A stretch of 64,000 nt of DNA from positions 806,001 through 870,000 of the forward strand of contig NZ_FQVX01000001.1 in the NCBI RefSeq assembly GCF_900129495.1, read 5' to 3'. This document shows, one piece after another, positions 8,287-18,451 of the stretch. The notes beneath the pieces were generated by a model. It saw only the letters and a list, made by a program, of their open reading frames with translations, did no database searches and was not told where the DNA came from. The position numbers and the translations under genes were made by a program. The stretch's first letter is position 1, and every line of letters starts with the position of its first letter. Origin of the DNA: Geodermatophilus nigrescens (GTDB lineage Bacteria; Actinomycetota; Actinomycetes; Mycobacteriales; Geodermatophilaceae).

Positions 8287-8287
<1 letters not shown>
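7514..8287 (-). CDS. sdhB: Succinate dehydrogenase iron-sulfur subunit
   Basis: 257 residues carrying the three Fe-S clusters of complex II. The [2Fe-2S] ligands are in [15 protein letters not shown] with a later TTTCQLH; the ferredoxin-type part has [15 protein letters not shown] and a second cluster of cysteines in [18 protein letters not shown]. It passes electrons from the SdhA flavin to the cytochrome b subunit. ATG 8287 overlaps the sdhA stop by one nucleotide (TAATG). Last gene of the operon; a strong terminator follows. Confidence 0.96.
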
Positions 8288-10233
<1,946 letters not shown>

Positions 10234-10244
10234 GACGAGTGCTC

Positions 10245-10949
10245 CTACTCGATGATGCCGACGAGGACGCTGAGCGGCGGGATCAGGAAGCCCGCGGTCA
10301 GCACCACGGCGAACACCGTGGCGAAGGCGTTGACGGTGCGCTCGCGCGTCTTGTTGCTCTGGCCGAGCGTCTGCGTGGCGCTCCAGACGCCGTGGCGCAG
10401 GTGGAAGCCCAGGGCGAGCAGGGCGACGACGTAGACCGCGGTGACGAACGGGTTGGAGAAGCCCGCGATCGCCCGGTCGTACGGGGTCGCGTCGTGGCCG
10501 GCGGGGTTCGCGACGCCGAACGTGAGGTCGAGCAGGTGGTAGACGATGAACAGCGCCAGGATCACGCCGCCCCAGCGCATGGTGCGCGAGGCGTAGCTCT
10601 GGGCGACCGCCTTGCGAGCGACGTACTGGGTCGGGCGGGCCCGCTTGGCCTGCCGCCACAGCGACACCGCGGCCCAGGCGTGCGCGACCACGGCCACGAG
10701 CAGGACGACGCGGATGATCCACAGCACCGTCTGGCCCGGGACGGCCGGCTCGCCGATCCGCCGGATCCACTCGGAGTAGCCGTTGAAGGTCTCCGCGCCC
10801 GCGAAGAGCTTCAGGTTCCCGACCATGTGCGCGATCAGGTACAGGACCAGGATGATCCCGCTGACCGCCATCACGGCCTTCTTCGCGACCGAGCTGGTCT
10901 TCGCGACCTTCGGGGTCCGCCGCTGGCCCGAGTTCGTCACCGTCACCAC
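10245..10949 (-). CDS. sdhC: Succinate dehydrogenase cytochrome b subunit
   Basis: 234 residues, five membrane helices, the b558-type anchor that takes electrons to menaquinone. Helices include [20 protein letters not shown] (with haem-ligand-type histidine), [39 protein letters not shown] and [20 protein letters not shown]. First gene of the operon, 11 nt from sdhA. The start is one of two adjacent GTG codons (10949 or 10946); no ribosome site is close enough, but a TAACTT hexamer ends 7 nt before the first GTG, favouring a leaderless start there. Confidence 0.93.
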   Translation of the reverse strand: MVTVTNSGQRRTPKVAKTSSVAKKAVMAVSGIILVLYLIAHMVGNLKLFAGAETFNGYSEWIRRIGEPAVPGQTVLWIIRVVLLVAVVAHAWAAVSLWRQAKRARPTQYVARKAVAQSYASRTMRWGGVILALFIVYHLLDLTFGVANPAGHDATPYDRAIAGFSNPFVTAVYVVALLALGFHLRHGVWSATQTLGQSNKTRERTVNAFATVFAVVLTAGFLIPPLSVLVGIIE

Positions 10950-10956
10950 GGCATCA

Positions 10957-10962
10957 AAGTTA
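10957..10962 (-). promoter_or_regulatory. -10 element of the sdh operon
   Basis: Read on the minus strand, TAACTT ends 7 nt before the sdhC GTG, so transcription would begin at or next to the start codon. No good -35 is visible about 17 nt further upstream. The sequence GTTAGGCT at 10959-10966 (plus strand), overlapping this hexamer, equals the core of the DtxR/IdeR iron-box consensus, but the full 19-bp site matches only about 11 positions. Confidence 0.4.
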
Positions 10963-11104
10963 GGCTCCGTTACCCCTTTACGGCCACGTGAACACGCAGT
11001 GACTCACCTCATGTAAGGGGAACCTCAGCCCAGGTCAGGACGTTGGTGTCCGCCCGCCGGGCATGGCAGCGTGTCCGCAGGACCATCCGGACGGAGGAGG
11101 ACGC

Positions 11105-11716
11105 GTGGCAGGACCGACCCGGGGCTTCCTCGGCCGCAGCAGGCGTGAGCGCGACCCGCGGCTGCCCCCCGGCCAGTACGACGTGGGGAAGGACTGGCCC
11201 GTGCTCACCGCCGAGCCGACCCCGCGCATCGCCCCCGAGACCTGGAGCATCAGCGTCGACGGCCGGGTGGAGAACCCGACGAGCTGGACGTGGGACGACG
11301 TGCACCGGCTGCCGCCCTCGGACTACCGCGGCGACATCCACTGCGTGACGACCTGGTCGAAGTTCGACACCCACTTCGCCGGCGTCAGCGTCGACACCCT
11401 GCTCGAGGCCGCCCGGCCGACCGCCGACGCGCACTTCGTCATGGCGACGTCGAAGACCGGCTACACCACCAACCTGCCGCTCGAGGACGTCATCGGCGGC
11501 AAGGCGTGGATCGTCTGGGAGTTCGACGGGGCGCCGCTGCCGGTCGAGCACGGCGGGCCCGTGCGGCTGCTCGTGCCGCACCTCTACTTCTGGAAGAGCG
11601 CCAAGTGGGTCACCCGGCTGACCCTCCTGCAGCGCGACCAGCAGGGCTTCTGGGAGCAGAACGGCTACCACGACCGGGGCGACCCGTGGCGCGAGCAGCG
11701 CTACCAGGGTGACTGA
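11105..11716 (+). CDS. Sulfite-oxidase-like molybdopterin oxidoreductase
   Basis: 203 residues, a single Mo-cofactor domain of the sulfite oxidase/MsrP superfamily without haem or dimerisation domain. The molybdenum-binding cysteine is in GDIHCVTTWSKFD; VDGRVENPTSWTWDDV and VEHGGPVRLLVPHLYFWKSAKW are family signatures. No Tat signal is seen, so it is probably cytosolic. GTG 11105 follows GGAGGAGGAC at a good distance. It overlaps the next gene, a flavin reductase, by 8 nt; that enzyme is the natural electron partner. Substrate unknown. Confidence 0.88.
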   Translation: MAGPTRGFLGRSRRERDPRLPPGQYDVGKDWPVLTAEPTPRIAPETWSISVDGRVENPTSWTWDDVHRLPPSDYRGDIHCVTTWSKFDTHFAGVSVDTLLEAARPTADAHFVMATSKTGYTTNLPLEDVIGGKAWIVWEFDGAPLPVEHGGPVRLLVPHLYFWKSAKWVTRLTLLQRDQQGFWEQNGYHDRGDPWREQRYQGD

Positions 11717-12503
11717 CGAAGGACCCCGCTGCCCCCCACCGCTCGCAGGCTCGCGGCGGGCCCCTGCAGCGGGGCCGGACGGCACGTCACCGCGCCGGCT
11801 GCGCGCACCGGCCGGCGGCTGGCGGACGGCGACGGTGCGCGAGGTGGCCCGGCCCACCCCGCGCACCGTCCGGCTGCGGATGGAGGTGCCCGACCGGGTC
11901 GACCACCTGGCCGGGCAGCACTACGTCGTCCGGCTCACCGCCGAGGACGGCTACCGCGCCCAGCGCTCGTACTCGCTGGCCTCCTCGCCCGGCGACCCGC
12001 TCGTCGAGCTGCTGGTCGAGCGGCTCGACGACGGCGAGGTCTCCGGCTACCTGGCCGACGTCGTCGAGCCCGGCGACACCCTCGAGGTGCGCGGCCCGAT
12101 CGGCGGCTGGTTCGTGTGGGAGGGCGACGAGCCGGCGCTGCTCGTCGGCGGCGGCACCGGCGTCGTGCCGTTCGTGTCGATGCTGCGCACCGCGCGGGAG
12201 CTCGGCCGCACCGACCTGCTGCGCGTCGCCGTCTCCACCCGCACGCTCGCCGAGCTGCCCTACGCCGACGAGCTGCGCGACGCCGGCGCCCTGGTGGTCA
12301 CCACGCGGGAGGCCTCCGGCATCCGCCCGGCCGGCCGGCTCACCGCGGCCGACCTCGTGCCCCTGTGGGAACCCGGCCAGACGGCCTTCGTGTGCGGCTC
12401 GACGCCGTTCGCCGAGGCGGCCAGCCAGCTCCTCGTGGGCATGGGCGTGCCGGCCCCCGACATCCGGGTGGAGCGCTTCGGTCCCAGCGGCACGTCCGGC
12501 TGA
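11709..12503 (+). CDS. FAD/NAD(P)-binding ferredoxin-reductase-type oxidoreductase
   Basis: 264 residues; FNR-like. The FAD domain has AGQHYVVRLTAEDGYRAQRS with RSYSLASSP, the NAD(P) domain GDEPALLVGGGTGVVPFVSM and the C-terminal FVCGSTPFAEAAS. No iron-sulfur domain. It probably feeds electrons to the molybdoenzyme encoded upstream. GTG 11709 overlaps that gene by 8 nt. Residues 4-23 are encoded by one copy of the palindromic repeat (11718-11776), and no other ATG, GTG or TTG lies between the repeat and the first conserved residues near codon 38. Confidence 0.85.
   Translation: MTDEGPRCPPPLAGSRRAPAAGPDGTSPRRLRAPAGGWRTATVREVARPTPRTVRLRMEVPDRVDHLAGQHYVVRLTAEDGYRAQRSYSLASSPGDPLVELLVERLDDGEVSGYLADVVEPGDTLEVRGPIGGWFVWEGDEPALLVGGGTGVVPFVSMLRTARELGRTDLLRVAVSTRTLAELPYADELRDAGALVVTTREASGIRPAGRLTAADLVPLWEPGQTAFVCGSTPFAEAASQLLVGMGVPAPDIRVERFGPSGTSG
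11718..11776 (-). repeat. Palindromic repeat, copy A
   Basis: 59-bp element whose minus-strand reading runs from GGCCCCGCTGC to GCAGCGGGGTCCTTC; the ends pair as CCCCGCTGC with GCAGCGGGG. Copies B (27178-27237) and C (40768-40824) have the same ends and centre. This copy begins 1 nt after the stop codon of the sulfite-oxidase-like gene and lies inside the reading frame of the flavin reductase. Confidence 0.8.
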
Positions 12504-12552
12504 CCGGCCCCCGGACGGTCCGTGACCTGCGTCGCGGACGATGATCGGGGGC

Positions 12553-13083
12553 ATGCGCGCAGCCCCGCCGTCGACCGAGGTCACCGCCGTCGAGGCCGTC
12601 GACCCGCAGCTGCGCGAGGAGCTGCTCGCCTGCTGGACCGACGTCAGCAACGCCGGCGGGGCGGTCGGCTTCGTGCCGCCGGTGACCCGCGACGACGTCG
12701 CACCGGTCCTCGACGCGCTCGTCGCGCGGGCGGCCACCGGCCGGGAGCGGGTCGTCGTCCTGCGGGCTGACGGCGAGCTGGCCGGCTGGGCGGTGCTGTC
12801 GCTGTCGGTCAGCCCGCTGCGCCGGCACTGGGCGACGGTGCTGCGCGTGCAGGTGCACCCGTCCCGGCAGGGGCAGGGGCTGGGCCGGGCGCTGATGACC
12901 GGCGTGCACGCCGCCGCGCGTGACTGCGGCCTGGAGATGCTGCACCTGACCGTGCGCGGCGGCTACGGCCTCGAGGCGTTCTACGCGGGGCTCGGCTACC
13001 AGGAGTTCGGGCGGATGCCCGGCGCGATCCGGCTCGCCCCCGGCGACGACCGCGAGGAGGTCCACCTCTTCGTGCGGCTGTGA
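12553..13083 (+). CDS. GNAT-family N-acetyltransferase
   Basis: 176 residues. The acetyl-CoA-binding motif A is VQVHPSRQGQGLGRALM (R/QxxGxG/A) at about residues 99-115, followed by GLEMLHLTVRGGYGLEAFYAGLGYQEFGR, the usual end of motif B. Substrate unknown. An upstream ATG at 12541 is in frame; 12553 is preferred because GATGAT ends 7 nt before it and neither start has a ribosome site. Convergent with the CrtA-like gene. Confidence 0.85.
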   Translation: MRAAPPSTEVTAVEAVDPQLREELLACWTDVSNAGGAVGFVPPVTRDDVAPVLDALVARAATGRERVVVLRADGELAGWAVLSLSVSPLRRHWATVLRVQVHPSRQGQGLGRALMTGVHAAARDCGLEMLHLTVRGGYGLEAFYAGLGYQEFGRMPGAIRLAPGDDREEVHLFVRL

Positions 13084-13098
13084 CCGCGGCTGTGACCC

Positions 13099-13118
13099 GG
13101 CCGGCGGCTCAGCCGGCC
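13099..13118. terminator. Hairpin between convergent genes
   Basis: GGCCGGC (13099-13105) and GCCGGCC (13112-13118) form a 7-bp stem with a 6-nt loop between the GNAT gene and the last codons of the CrtA-like gene. It could serve both strands; no U tract. Confidence 0.4.
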
Positions 13119-13813
13119 GTCGGGTCCACCCCGTCGACCGTGCCGCGCGAGGACAGCACCGCCAGCCGGGCGAACAGCTCCTCGGCGTACCAGCCCTCCC
13201 GGGCGGTGCGCTCGACCACGGCGGCGTGCTCGGGGCGGTCGTAGGCGAAGGCGTTCAGGGCCGCCGAGGAGTCCCAGACGCTGAACGTGCCCTGCAGCCC
13301 CAGTGGCGCCTCGCCGATCCCGACGGCCATCCGCAGGCCGGGCGCCCGGTGCAGGTCGGCCGACACCGGCGGCACCGCCGACCAGAACCGGGCCGCGCGG
13401 CGCAGCACGAGCCGGGCGCGGGTCACCGCCGCCACCGGCCCGTCCCAGCGCCGCGGCCGGGGGCTGCCGAACGGCTCGCGCCCCGACCAGCGGCCCCGCG
13501 CGGCCAGCGGGCGCAGCCGCGCCGCCCACTCCTCGTCGGCGATCCGCCGCCAGGACGCCGCCACCGGGCCGTCGTCGAGCGCGTCGGCGGCGGCCTCGTC
13601 GTCCCACACGGCGAGCAGGCCCCACCGGCGCGGGTCGGCGTCGCGGACGGTGAAGGTCCGCCCGTCGCCGGTGCCCAGCAGCTTGGCGAAGCGCAGGCCT
13701 GGCGTGCGGGCCAGCGCCGGGCGCACCGACGCCATCCGCAGCGCCGCCCGCGGCACCGCCCGTCCGGGGACGCCCCACAGGTGCAGCGTCACGATCGGAT
13801 CGGGTGAGGACAC
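13109..13813 (-). CDS. Spheroidene monooxygenase (CrtA)-like protein
   Basis: 234 residues. The N-terminus VTLHLWGVPGRAVPRAALRM, then GLRFAKLLGTGDGRTFTVRDA and RWGLLAVWDDEAAA match the actinobacterial CrtA-like family, related to the haem enzyme that oxygenates carotenoids at C-2 (spheroidene monooxygenase). Many members are not linked to carotenoid clusters and their substrates are unproven. No other carotenoid gene is adjacent; a CrtI-family enzyme is 43 kb away. GTG 13813, divergent from the FNT channel gene with 23 nt between starts. Confidence 0.75.
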   Translation of the reverse strand: MSSPDPIVTLHLWGVPGRAVPRAALRMASVRPALARTPGLRFAKLLGTGDGRTFTVRDADPRRWGLLAVWDDEAAADALDDGPVAASWRRIADEEWAARLRPLAARGRWSGREPFGSPRPRRWDGPVAAVTRARLVLRRAARFWSAVPPVSADLHRAPGLRMAVGIGEAPLGLQGTFSVWDSSAALNAFAYDRPEHAAVVERTAREGWYAEELFARLAVLSSRGTVDGVDPTAG

Positions 13814-13836
13814 GACGCCGAGGGTAGGTGCGCGCG

Positions 13837-14658
13837 GTGACCGACCAGCGCCGCGTCCAGCTCGGCGACACCGACGCCCCTGCCGAGGACGAGCTGGTCG
13901 AGGCCTTCGACCGGGTGGTGGGCCAGGGGGCGCAGCGGCTGCACCGCACCTGGCGCGAGGTGCTCACCACGGGGCTGGCCGGCGGCCTGGAGGTGTCGGT
14001 CGGCGTCCTCGCGCTCGTGGCGGTCTACGCCGAGACGGGCAGCCACCTGCTCGCCGGCCTCGCCTTCTCCGTCGGGTTCGTCGCGCTCCTGCTCGCCCGC
14101 AGCGAGCTGTTCACCGAGGGCTTCCTGCTGCCGGTCACCGCGGTGGTCGCCGGGCGGGCGAGCTGGGGACAGCTGGCGCGCCTGTGGTCGGGGACGCTGG
14201 TGGGCAACCTCGTCGGCGGCTGGGCGTTCATGTGGGTGGTGGCGCACGCGTTCCCCGAGCTGGGCCCGACGCTGGTCGAGTCGGCCCGCCACTTCGTCGA
14301 GTCGCCGCTGGACCTGCGCGCGGTGTGCCTGGCCTTCCTCGGCGGCGTCGTCATCACGCTGATGACCCGGATGCAGAACGGCACCTCGGCCGACGGCGCG
14401 AAGATCGTCGCCGCGGTGGCGGGCGCCTTCGTCCTCGCCGGGCTGCAGCTGTTCCACTCCGTCCTGGACACGCTGCTGGTGTTCGGCGCCATCCACACCG
14501 GCACCGCCCCGTTCGGCTACGGCGAGTGGCTCGCCTGGTTCTGGTACGTCACGTTGCTCAACATGGCCGGCGGACTGCTGGTCGTCACGCTGCTGCGGCT
14601 GGTGCGCAGCAAGGAGCTGCTGCAGCGGGAGCGCGCCGCGGCCGACGCCGGGGACTGA
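13837..14658 (+). CDS. Formate/nitrite transporter (FNT) family channel
   Basis: 273 residues; six membrane helices after a 50-residue cytosolic N-terminus. Recognisable FNT signatures: VGFVALLLARSELFTEGFLL (omega-loop region), LWSGTLVGNLVGGWAFMWVV (G-N-x-x-G), and a later GGVVITLMTRMQNGTSADGAK. Members carry formate, nitrite or hydrosulfide. GTG 13837 is chosen because GTAGGT ends 7 nt upstream; GTG 13828 is an alternative. No partner enzyme (formate dehydrogenase, nitrite reductase) adjoins it, so the ion is unknown. Confidence 0.82.
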   Translation: MTDQRRVQLGDTDAPAEDELVEAFDRVVGQGAQRLHRTWREVLTTGLAGGLEVSVGVLALVAVYAETGSHLLAGLAFSVGFVALLLARSELFTEGFLLPVTAVVAGRASWGQLARLWSGTLVGNLVGGWAFMWVVAHAFPELGPTLVESARHFVESPLDLRAVCLAFLGGVVITLMTRMQNGTSADGAKIVAAVAGAFVLAGLQLFHSVLDTLLVFGAIHTGTAPFGYGEWLAWFWYVTLLNMAGGLLVVTLLRLVRSKELLQRERAAADAGD

Positions 14659-14660
14659 CA

Positions 14661-14679
14661 CCGGCGGCGCCTCCGCCGG
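14661..14679 (+). terminator. Short hairpin after the FNT gene
   Basis: CCGGCGG (14661-14667) and CCGCCGG (14673-14679) pair around a 5-nt loop, 3 nt after the FNT stop. Confidence 0.4.
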
Positions 14680-14709
14680 CCGGCCGGCAGCGGTCGCCAC
14701 ACTGTCGGC

Positions 14710-15612
14710 GTGATCGAGGTCGAGGGGCTGACCAAGCGCTACCGGACGCGGGTCGCCGTCGACGACGTCTCCTTCACCGTGCGGCCGGGCCGGGTGACCG
14801 GCTTCCTCGGCCCCAACGGCTCGGGCAAGACGACGACGATGCGCTGCGTCCTCGGGCTCACCCGCCCCACCGCCGGGACGGCGACCGTGCTGGGCGTGCC
14901 CTACCGCGAGCTCGACGTGCCCATGCGCCGGGTGGGCGCCCTGGTCGACCCGCGCGCCCGCCACCCCGGCCGCTCCGCGTACGCGCACCTGCTCGCGCTG
15001 GCGCAGAGCAACGGGCTGCCCGCCGCCCGGGTGGACGCCGTCGTCGACCTCGTGGGGCTGGGGGCCGTGGCGCACGAGCGGGTCGGCGGGTTCTCCCTCG
15101 GCATGGGGCAGCGGCTGGGCATCGCCGCCGCGCTGCTCGGCGACCCCGACGTGCTGCTGCTCGACGAGCCGGTCAACGGCCTGGACCCCGAGGGCATCCG
15201 CTGGGTGCGCGAGCTGCTGCGCGACCTGGCCGACGAGGGCCGCACGGTGCTGGTGTCGAGCCACCTGATGAGCGAGATGGAGGACACCGCCGACCACCTC
15301 GTCGTGCTCGGCCGCGGCCGGCTGCTGGCCGACGTCGCGATGGCCGACCTGCTCGGTCGCGGGGCGTCGGTGCGGGTGCGCAGCCCGCAGGGCCCGCTGC
15401 TGGCCGCGGCGCTGCGCCGGGCCGGGGCCGCGGTGTCGCTGGAGGTCGACGGCGCGCTGCGGGTGGAGGGGCTGGGCGCGGCGGCCGTCGGTGACGTCGC
15501 CTTCGCCGCGGCCGTGCCGGTGCACGAGCTGACCACGGTGGTCGCCTCGCTGGAGGCCGCCTACCTCGCACTGACCGGGGCGGACGTCGAGTACCGGGCG
15601 GGTGCGGCGTGA
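14710..15612 (+). CDS. ABC transporter ATP-binding protein (CcmA/NatA type)
   Basis: 300 residues: Walker A GPNGSGKTT, signature FSLGMGQRLG, Walker B VLLLDEPVNGLDPEG, H-loop SSHLMSEME. The signature is LGMGQ rather than LSGGQ. The last 90 residues form the regulatory tail seen in ABC-2 exporters. Overlaps its permease gene by 4 nt (GTGA). GTG 14710 has CACACT ending 6 nt upstream and no ribosome site. Substrate unknown. Confidence 0.92.
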   Translation: MIEVEGLTKRYRTRVAVDDVSFTVRPGRVTGFLGPNGSGKTTTMRCVLGLTRPTAGTATVLGVPYRELDVPMRRVGALVDPRARHPGRSAYAHLLALAQSNGLPAARVDAVVDLVGLGAVAHERVGGFSLGMGQRLGIAAALLGDPDVLLLDEPVNGLDPEGIRWVRELLRDLADEGRTVLVSSHLMSEMEDTADHLVVLGRGRLLADVAMADLLGRGASVRVRSPQGPLLAAALRRAGAAVSLEVDGALRVEGLGAAAVGDVAFAAAVPVHELTTVVASLEAAYLALTGADVEYRAGAA

Positions 15613-16349
15613 GGGTCCCGCTGACGGCGGTGCTGCGCAGCGAGTGGACCAAGCTGCGCACGCTCCGCTCCACCTGGTGGTGCACCGCGGTGTACGTGCT
15701 GGTCGTCGGCTCGTTCGCGTGGCTGGCCGCGGCGACCACCCGGAGCGCGCCGACCGCGGACTCCGCCGTCGGCGTGGTGCTCACCGGCTTCGCGTTCGGG
15801 CAGGTGGTGCTCGTCGTCCTCGGCGTGCTGGCGGTGACGTCGGAGTTCGGCGGGATGGCGCTGTCGTCGCTGGTCGCGGTGCCCCGCCGCACCCGGCTGC
15901 TGGCCGCCAAGACCGCCGTCGTCACGGCCTGGGCGGCGGTGGTCACCGTGCTGCTGGTGGCCGGCTGCGTGCTGGCCGCGCGCACGCTCGTCGCGGTGCC
16001 CGGGGGCGTGTCGCCGGGCGACCCGGAGGTGCTGCGCGCGGCGGGGCTGCAGGTGGCCGGCGCCGTGCTGGTCACGGTGCTCGCCGCGGGGCTCGGCGCG
16101 GTGCTGCGCTCGACGGCGGGGGCGCTCGGGCTGGGCATCGCGCTGGTGTTCGTGGGCCCGCCCGCGCTCGCCATCGCCGGCGGGCGGACGGCGGAGCTGC
16201 TGTCGCAGGCGCTGCCGTCGCTGCGGGTGGGCGAGGACTCCTTCCTGGCGGTGCCGACCACCTGGCCGGTGGGGCTGGCGGTGGCCGGGGCGTGGGCGGC
16301 GGGCGCCTGGGCGGCCGGCGCGGTGCTGCTGGAGCGCCGCGACGTCTGA
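15609..16349 (+). CDS. ABC-2 type permease
   Basis: 246 residues with about six membrane helices; the N-terminal AVLRSEWTKLRTLRSTWWCT is the typical amphipathic start of ABC-2 permeases that pair with NatA-like ATPases. Starts by GTGA overlap with the ATPase. Translocates an unknown substrate, probably outward. Confidence 0.9.
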   Translation: MRVPLTAVLRSEWTKLRTLRSTWWCTAVYVLVVGSFAWLAAATTRSAPTADSAVGVVLTGFAFGQVVLVVLGVLAVTSEFGGMALSSLVAVPRRTRLLAAKTAVVTAWAAVVTVLLVAGCVLAARTLVAVPGGVSPGDPEVLRAAGLQVAGAVLVTVLAAGLGAVLRSTAGALGLGIALVFVGPPALAIAGGRTAELLSQALPSLRVGEDSFLAVPTTWPVGLAVAGAWAAGAWAAGAVLLERRDV

Positions 16350-16354
16350 GCCGT

Positions 16355-17494
16355 TCAGCGCGGGCCGAAGGCGGCCGCGCGGAACGCCTCGAACACCGGC
16401 GGCGGCGCGGGCGAGGCCCACATCTGGTTGGTCAGCAGCACCGCCGTCGTGCCGGTGACCGGGTCGCTCCACCACGAGCTGCCGAGGCCGCCGTCCCAGC
16501 CGAAGGAGCCGGCGTGCCGGCCACCGGGCTCGTCCTCGCGCCGCACGCCGAGGCTCAGCCCCCAGCCGCCGCCCTCGTCGTCGACCGGGCCCGCCTGCTC
16601 GGTGAGCATCGCCCGCACCGTGCCGGGGCGGAGCACCGGTGCGCCGCCGGCGAGCAGCACGCCCGCGAGGGCGGCGAGGTCGTCGACGGTGGAGACCAGC
16701 CCGGCGCCGCCGTCGGGGAAGGCGGGCGGGCGGCTCCACTGGCCGTCGGCGGGGTCGTACACCTGCCGCGTGCCGGCGTCGTCCTGCGGCGTCCAGTGCG
16801 GGCCGAACCGGTCGCGGGCGCCGTCCGGGACGGCGAAGCCTGTGGAGGTCATGCCGAGCGGCTCCAGGACGCGCTCGGCCAGCAGGGCGGGCAGCGGCCG
16901 GCCGGCGGCGCGGGCGGCCAGGACGCCGAGCACCTGCGCGCCCACGTGGTAGAGCCAGCGCTCGCCCGGCTGGTGCGCGAGCGGCACGGAGGCCACCCGG
17001 CGCAGCCACTCGTCGGGCGGGGGGAGGGTCTGCGGCGCCGGCGGGCCGGCGGGCAGCCCCGCGGCCTCCAGCGCGGCGACCGTCGGCGTCGGCCAGGGCG
17101 CGGTGAAGTCGAGACCCAGACCGAGGCGGAACGTGAACACGTCGCGGACGGTGACCGGCCGGCGGGCGGGGACGGTGCCCGCGGCGGCGTCCGCGGGGTC
17201 GGCCAGCACGCGGCGGCCGGCCAGCTCCGGCAGCAGCCGGTCGACCGGCTCGTCGAGGTCGAGCGAGCCGTCGTCGACCAGCGTCAGCGCGGCCACGGCC
17301 ACCACCGGCTTGGTGGTCGAGGCGATCCGGAAGACGGCGTCCGGCGTCAGGCGGTCGTCCCCGCCGGGCGTGTGCGCGCCCGCGGCGCCCCGCGCCACCT
17401 CACCGCCGCGCGACGCCCACCAGGCGGCGCCCGGCACCTCGCCCGCGGCCACCGCGGCGGCCACCACCCGCTCCACGTCCCCGGCCGGTCCCAT
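16355..17494 (-). CDS. Serine hydrolase (class C beta-lactamase / EstB-like)
   Basis: 379 residues. Catalytic SxxK is RIASTTKPVVAVAAL, the second motif tyrosine is in WLYHVGAQVLGV (YxG/N position) and the third motif is RHAGSFGWDGG. No signal peptide, which points to an intracellular esterase or peptidase rather than a secreted penicillin-binding protein. ATG 17494 chosen as the first start before the conserved region. Convergent with the ABC permease gene, 5 nt apart. Confidence 0.87.
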   Translation of the reverse strand: MGPAGDVERVVAAAVAAGEVPGAAWWASRGGEVARGAAGAHTPGGDDRLTPDAVFRIASTTKPVVAVAALTLVDDGSLDLDEPVDRLLPELAGRRVLADPADAAAGTVPARRPVTVRDVFTFRLGLGLDFTAPWPTPTVAALEAAGLPAGPPAPQTLPPPDEWLRRVASVPLAHQPGERWLYHVGAQVLGVLAARAAGRPLPALLAERVLEPLGMTSTGFAVPDGARDRFGPHWTPQDDAGTRQVYDPADGQWSRPPAFPDGGAGLVSTVDDLAALAGVLLAGGAPVLRPGTVRAMLTEQAGPVDDEGGGWGLSLGVRREDEPGGRHAGSFGWDGGLGSSWWSDPVTGTTAVLLTNQMWASPAPPPVFEAFRAAAFGPR

Positions 17495-17549
17495 GCAGGG
17501 GTGACCGGGGGAGTGCCGCGGACTCATCGGCTGCGGCACGATCCGCTGC

Positions 17550-17906
17550 GTGACCGCGCCCGCCACCGTCGAGGAGTACCTGGCCGCCCTGCCGCCCGAG
17601 GCCCGGGAGGTGCTGGAGCAGGTGCGCGCCGCCGTGCTGCGCGGGATGCCGGGCGCCACGGAGACCATCCGCTACGGCATGCCCGCCGCGATGCTCGGCT
17701 CCCGCTACGGCCTGCACTACGCCGCGTGGAAGAGGCACGCGGCGCTGTACCCCGTCCCGGTCCTGGACGCCGGGCTCGAGGCCGAGGTGGCGCCGCTGCG
17801 CTCCGGGAAGGACGCCGTCCACCTGCGCTACGGGCGCCCGGTGCCCGGCGACCTGGTGGAGCGCGTCGCGTCGGCGGTGGCCGCCCGCCGCAGCGACGCC
17901 AGGTAG
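17550..17906 (+). CDS. DUF1801 domain protein
   Basis: 118 residues: TVEEYLAALPPEAREVLEQV, then IRYGMPAAMLG and GLHYAAWKRHAALYPVP, the typical DUF1801 (YdhG-like) pattern, a fold related to frataxin-like and iron-chaperone proteins; function unproven. GTG 17550 with CACGAT ending 7 nt upstream. Its last 79 nt overlap the end of the convergent DUF1990 gene. Confidence 0.83.
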   Translation: MTAPATVEEYLAALPPEAREVLEQVRAAVLRGMPGATETIRYGMPAAMLGSRYGLHYAAWKRHAALYPVPVLDAGLEAEVAPLRSGKDAVHLRYGRPVPGDLVERVASAVAARRSDAR

Positions 17907-18415
17907 CGCCGCGTCGCCAGCCCCTGCACGAACCGGGCGACCGGCGGCACCGCCCGCGCCGCCGGCGTGGCCAGCCGGGAGAACACCCGGAGGGCGACGA
18001 CGACCTCGCGGGCCGGCGTCAGCGTCACGGTGAAGCACTCCTCGCCGGCCTCGGGGTGGCCGGGCAGCGTGCCGTAGGCGAAGCCCCGCTCGTCGCCGGT
18101 CGTCGACGCCCACACCACGCGGCACGGGATGTCGTAGCCCAGCCGCGGCAGCCCCGCCGTCAGCACGACGACGGTGCCCACCTCGCCTGGCGAGCCGGTG
18201 GCGCGCACCCGCAGGCCGACGCTGCGCTGCGGCGTCCAGTCGAGGATCGCGGCGGCGACCCGCTCGAGGGTCTCCCGGCCCGAGCCGACGACCTCCCGCC
18301 ACTCGCCGTGCTGGTAGCCGGCCGGCATCCGCTCCGCGCGGGTGCCGCCGACCTCGGCGTAGGTGAACGGCGCGTCGCGCAGGCCCTCGGGCGACGCGGC
18401 CCGGAACAGGCCCAT
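17828..18415 (-). CDS. DUF1990 family protein
   Basis: 195 residues: FTYAEVGGTRAERMPAGYQH, the central GTVVVLTAGLPRLGYDIPCR and GFAYGTLPGHPEAGEECF are hallmarks of the actinobacterial/plant DUF1990 family, a calycin-like beta barrel without known function. ATG 18415; the C-terminal 26 codons are antisense to the end of the DUF1801 gene. Divergent from the HipA-like gene, 36 nt between starts. Confidence 0.82.
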   Translation of the reverse strand: MGLFRAASPEGLRDAPFTYAEVGGTRAERMPAGYQHGEWREVVGSGRETLERVAAAILDWTPQRSVGLRVRATGSPGEVGTVVVLTAGLPRLGYDIPCRVVWASTTGDERGFAYGTLPGHPEAGEECFTVTLTPAREVVVALRVFSRLATPAARAVPPVARFVQGLATRRYLASLRRAATADATRSTRSPGTGRP

Positions 18416-18451
18416 GTCCCCAGTGTGGACCGGCGTAGGTTGTCCGGCACT

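Noticed and set aside
13109-13813. A carotenoid gene cluster around the CrtA-like gene
   Set aside because: No crtE, crtB or crtY nearby; the CrtI-family gene is 43 kb away, so a pigment cluster cannot be claimed.
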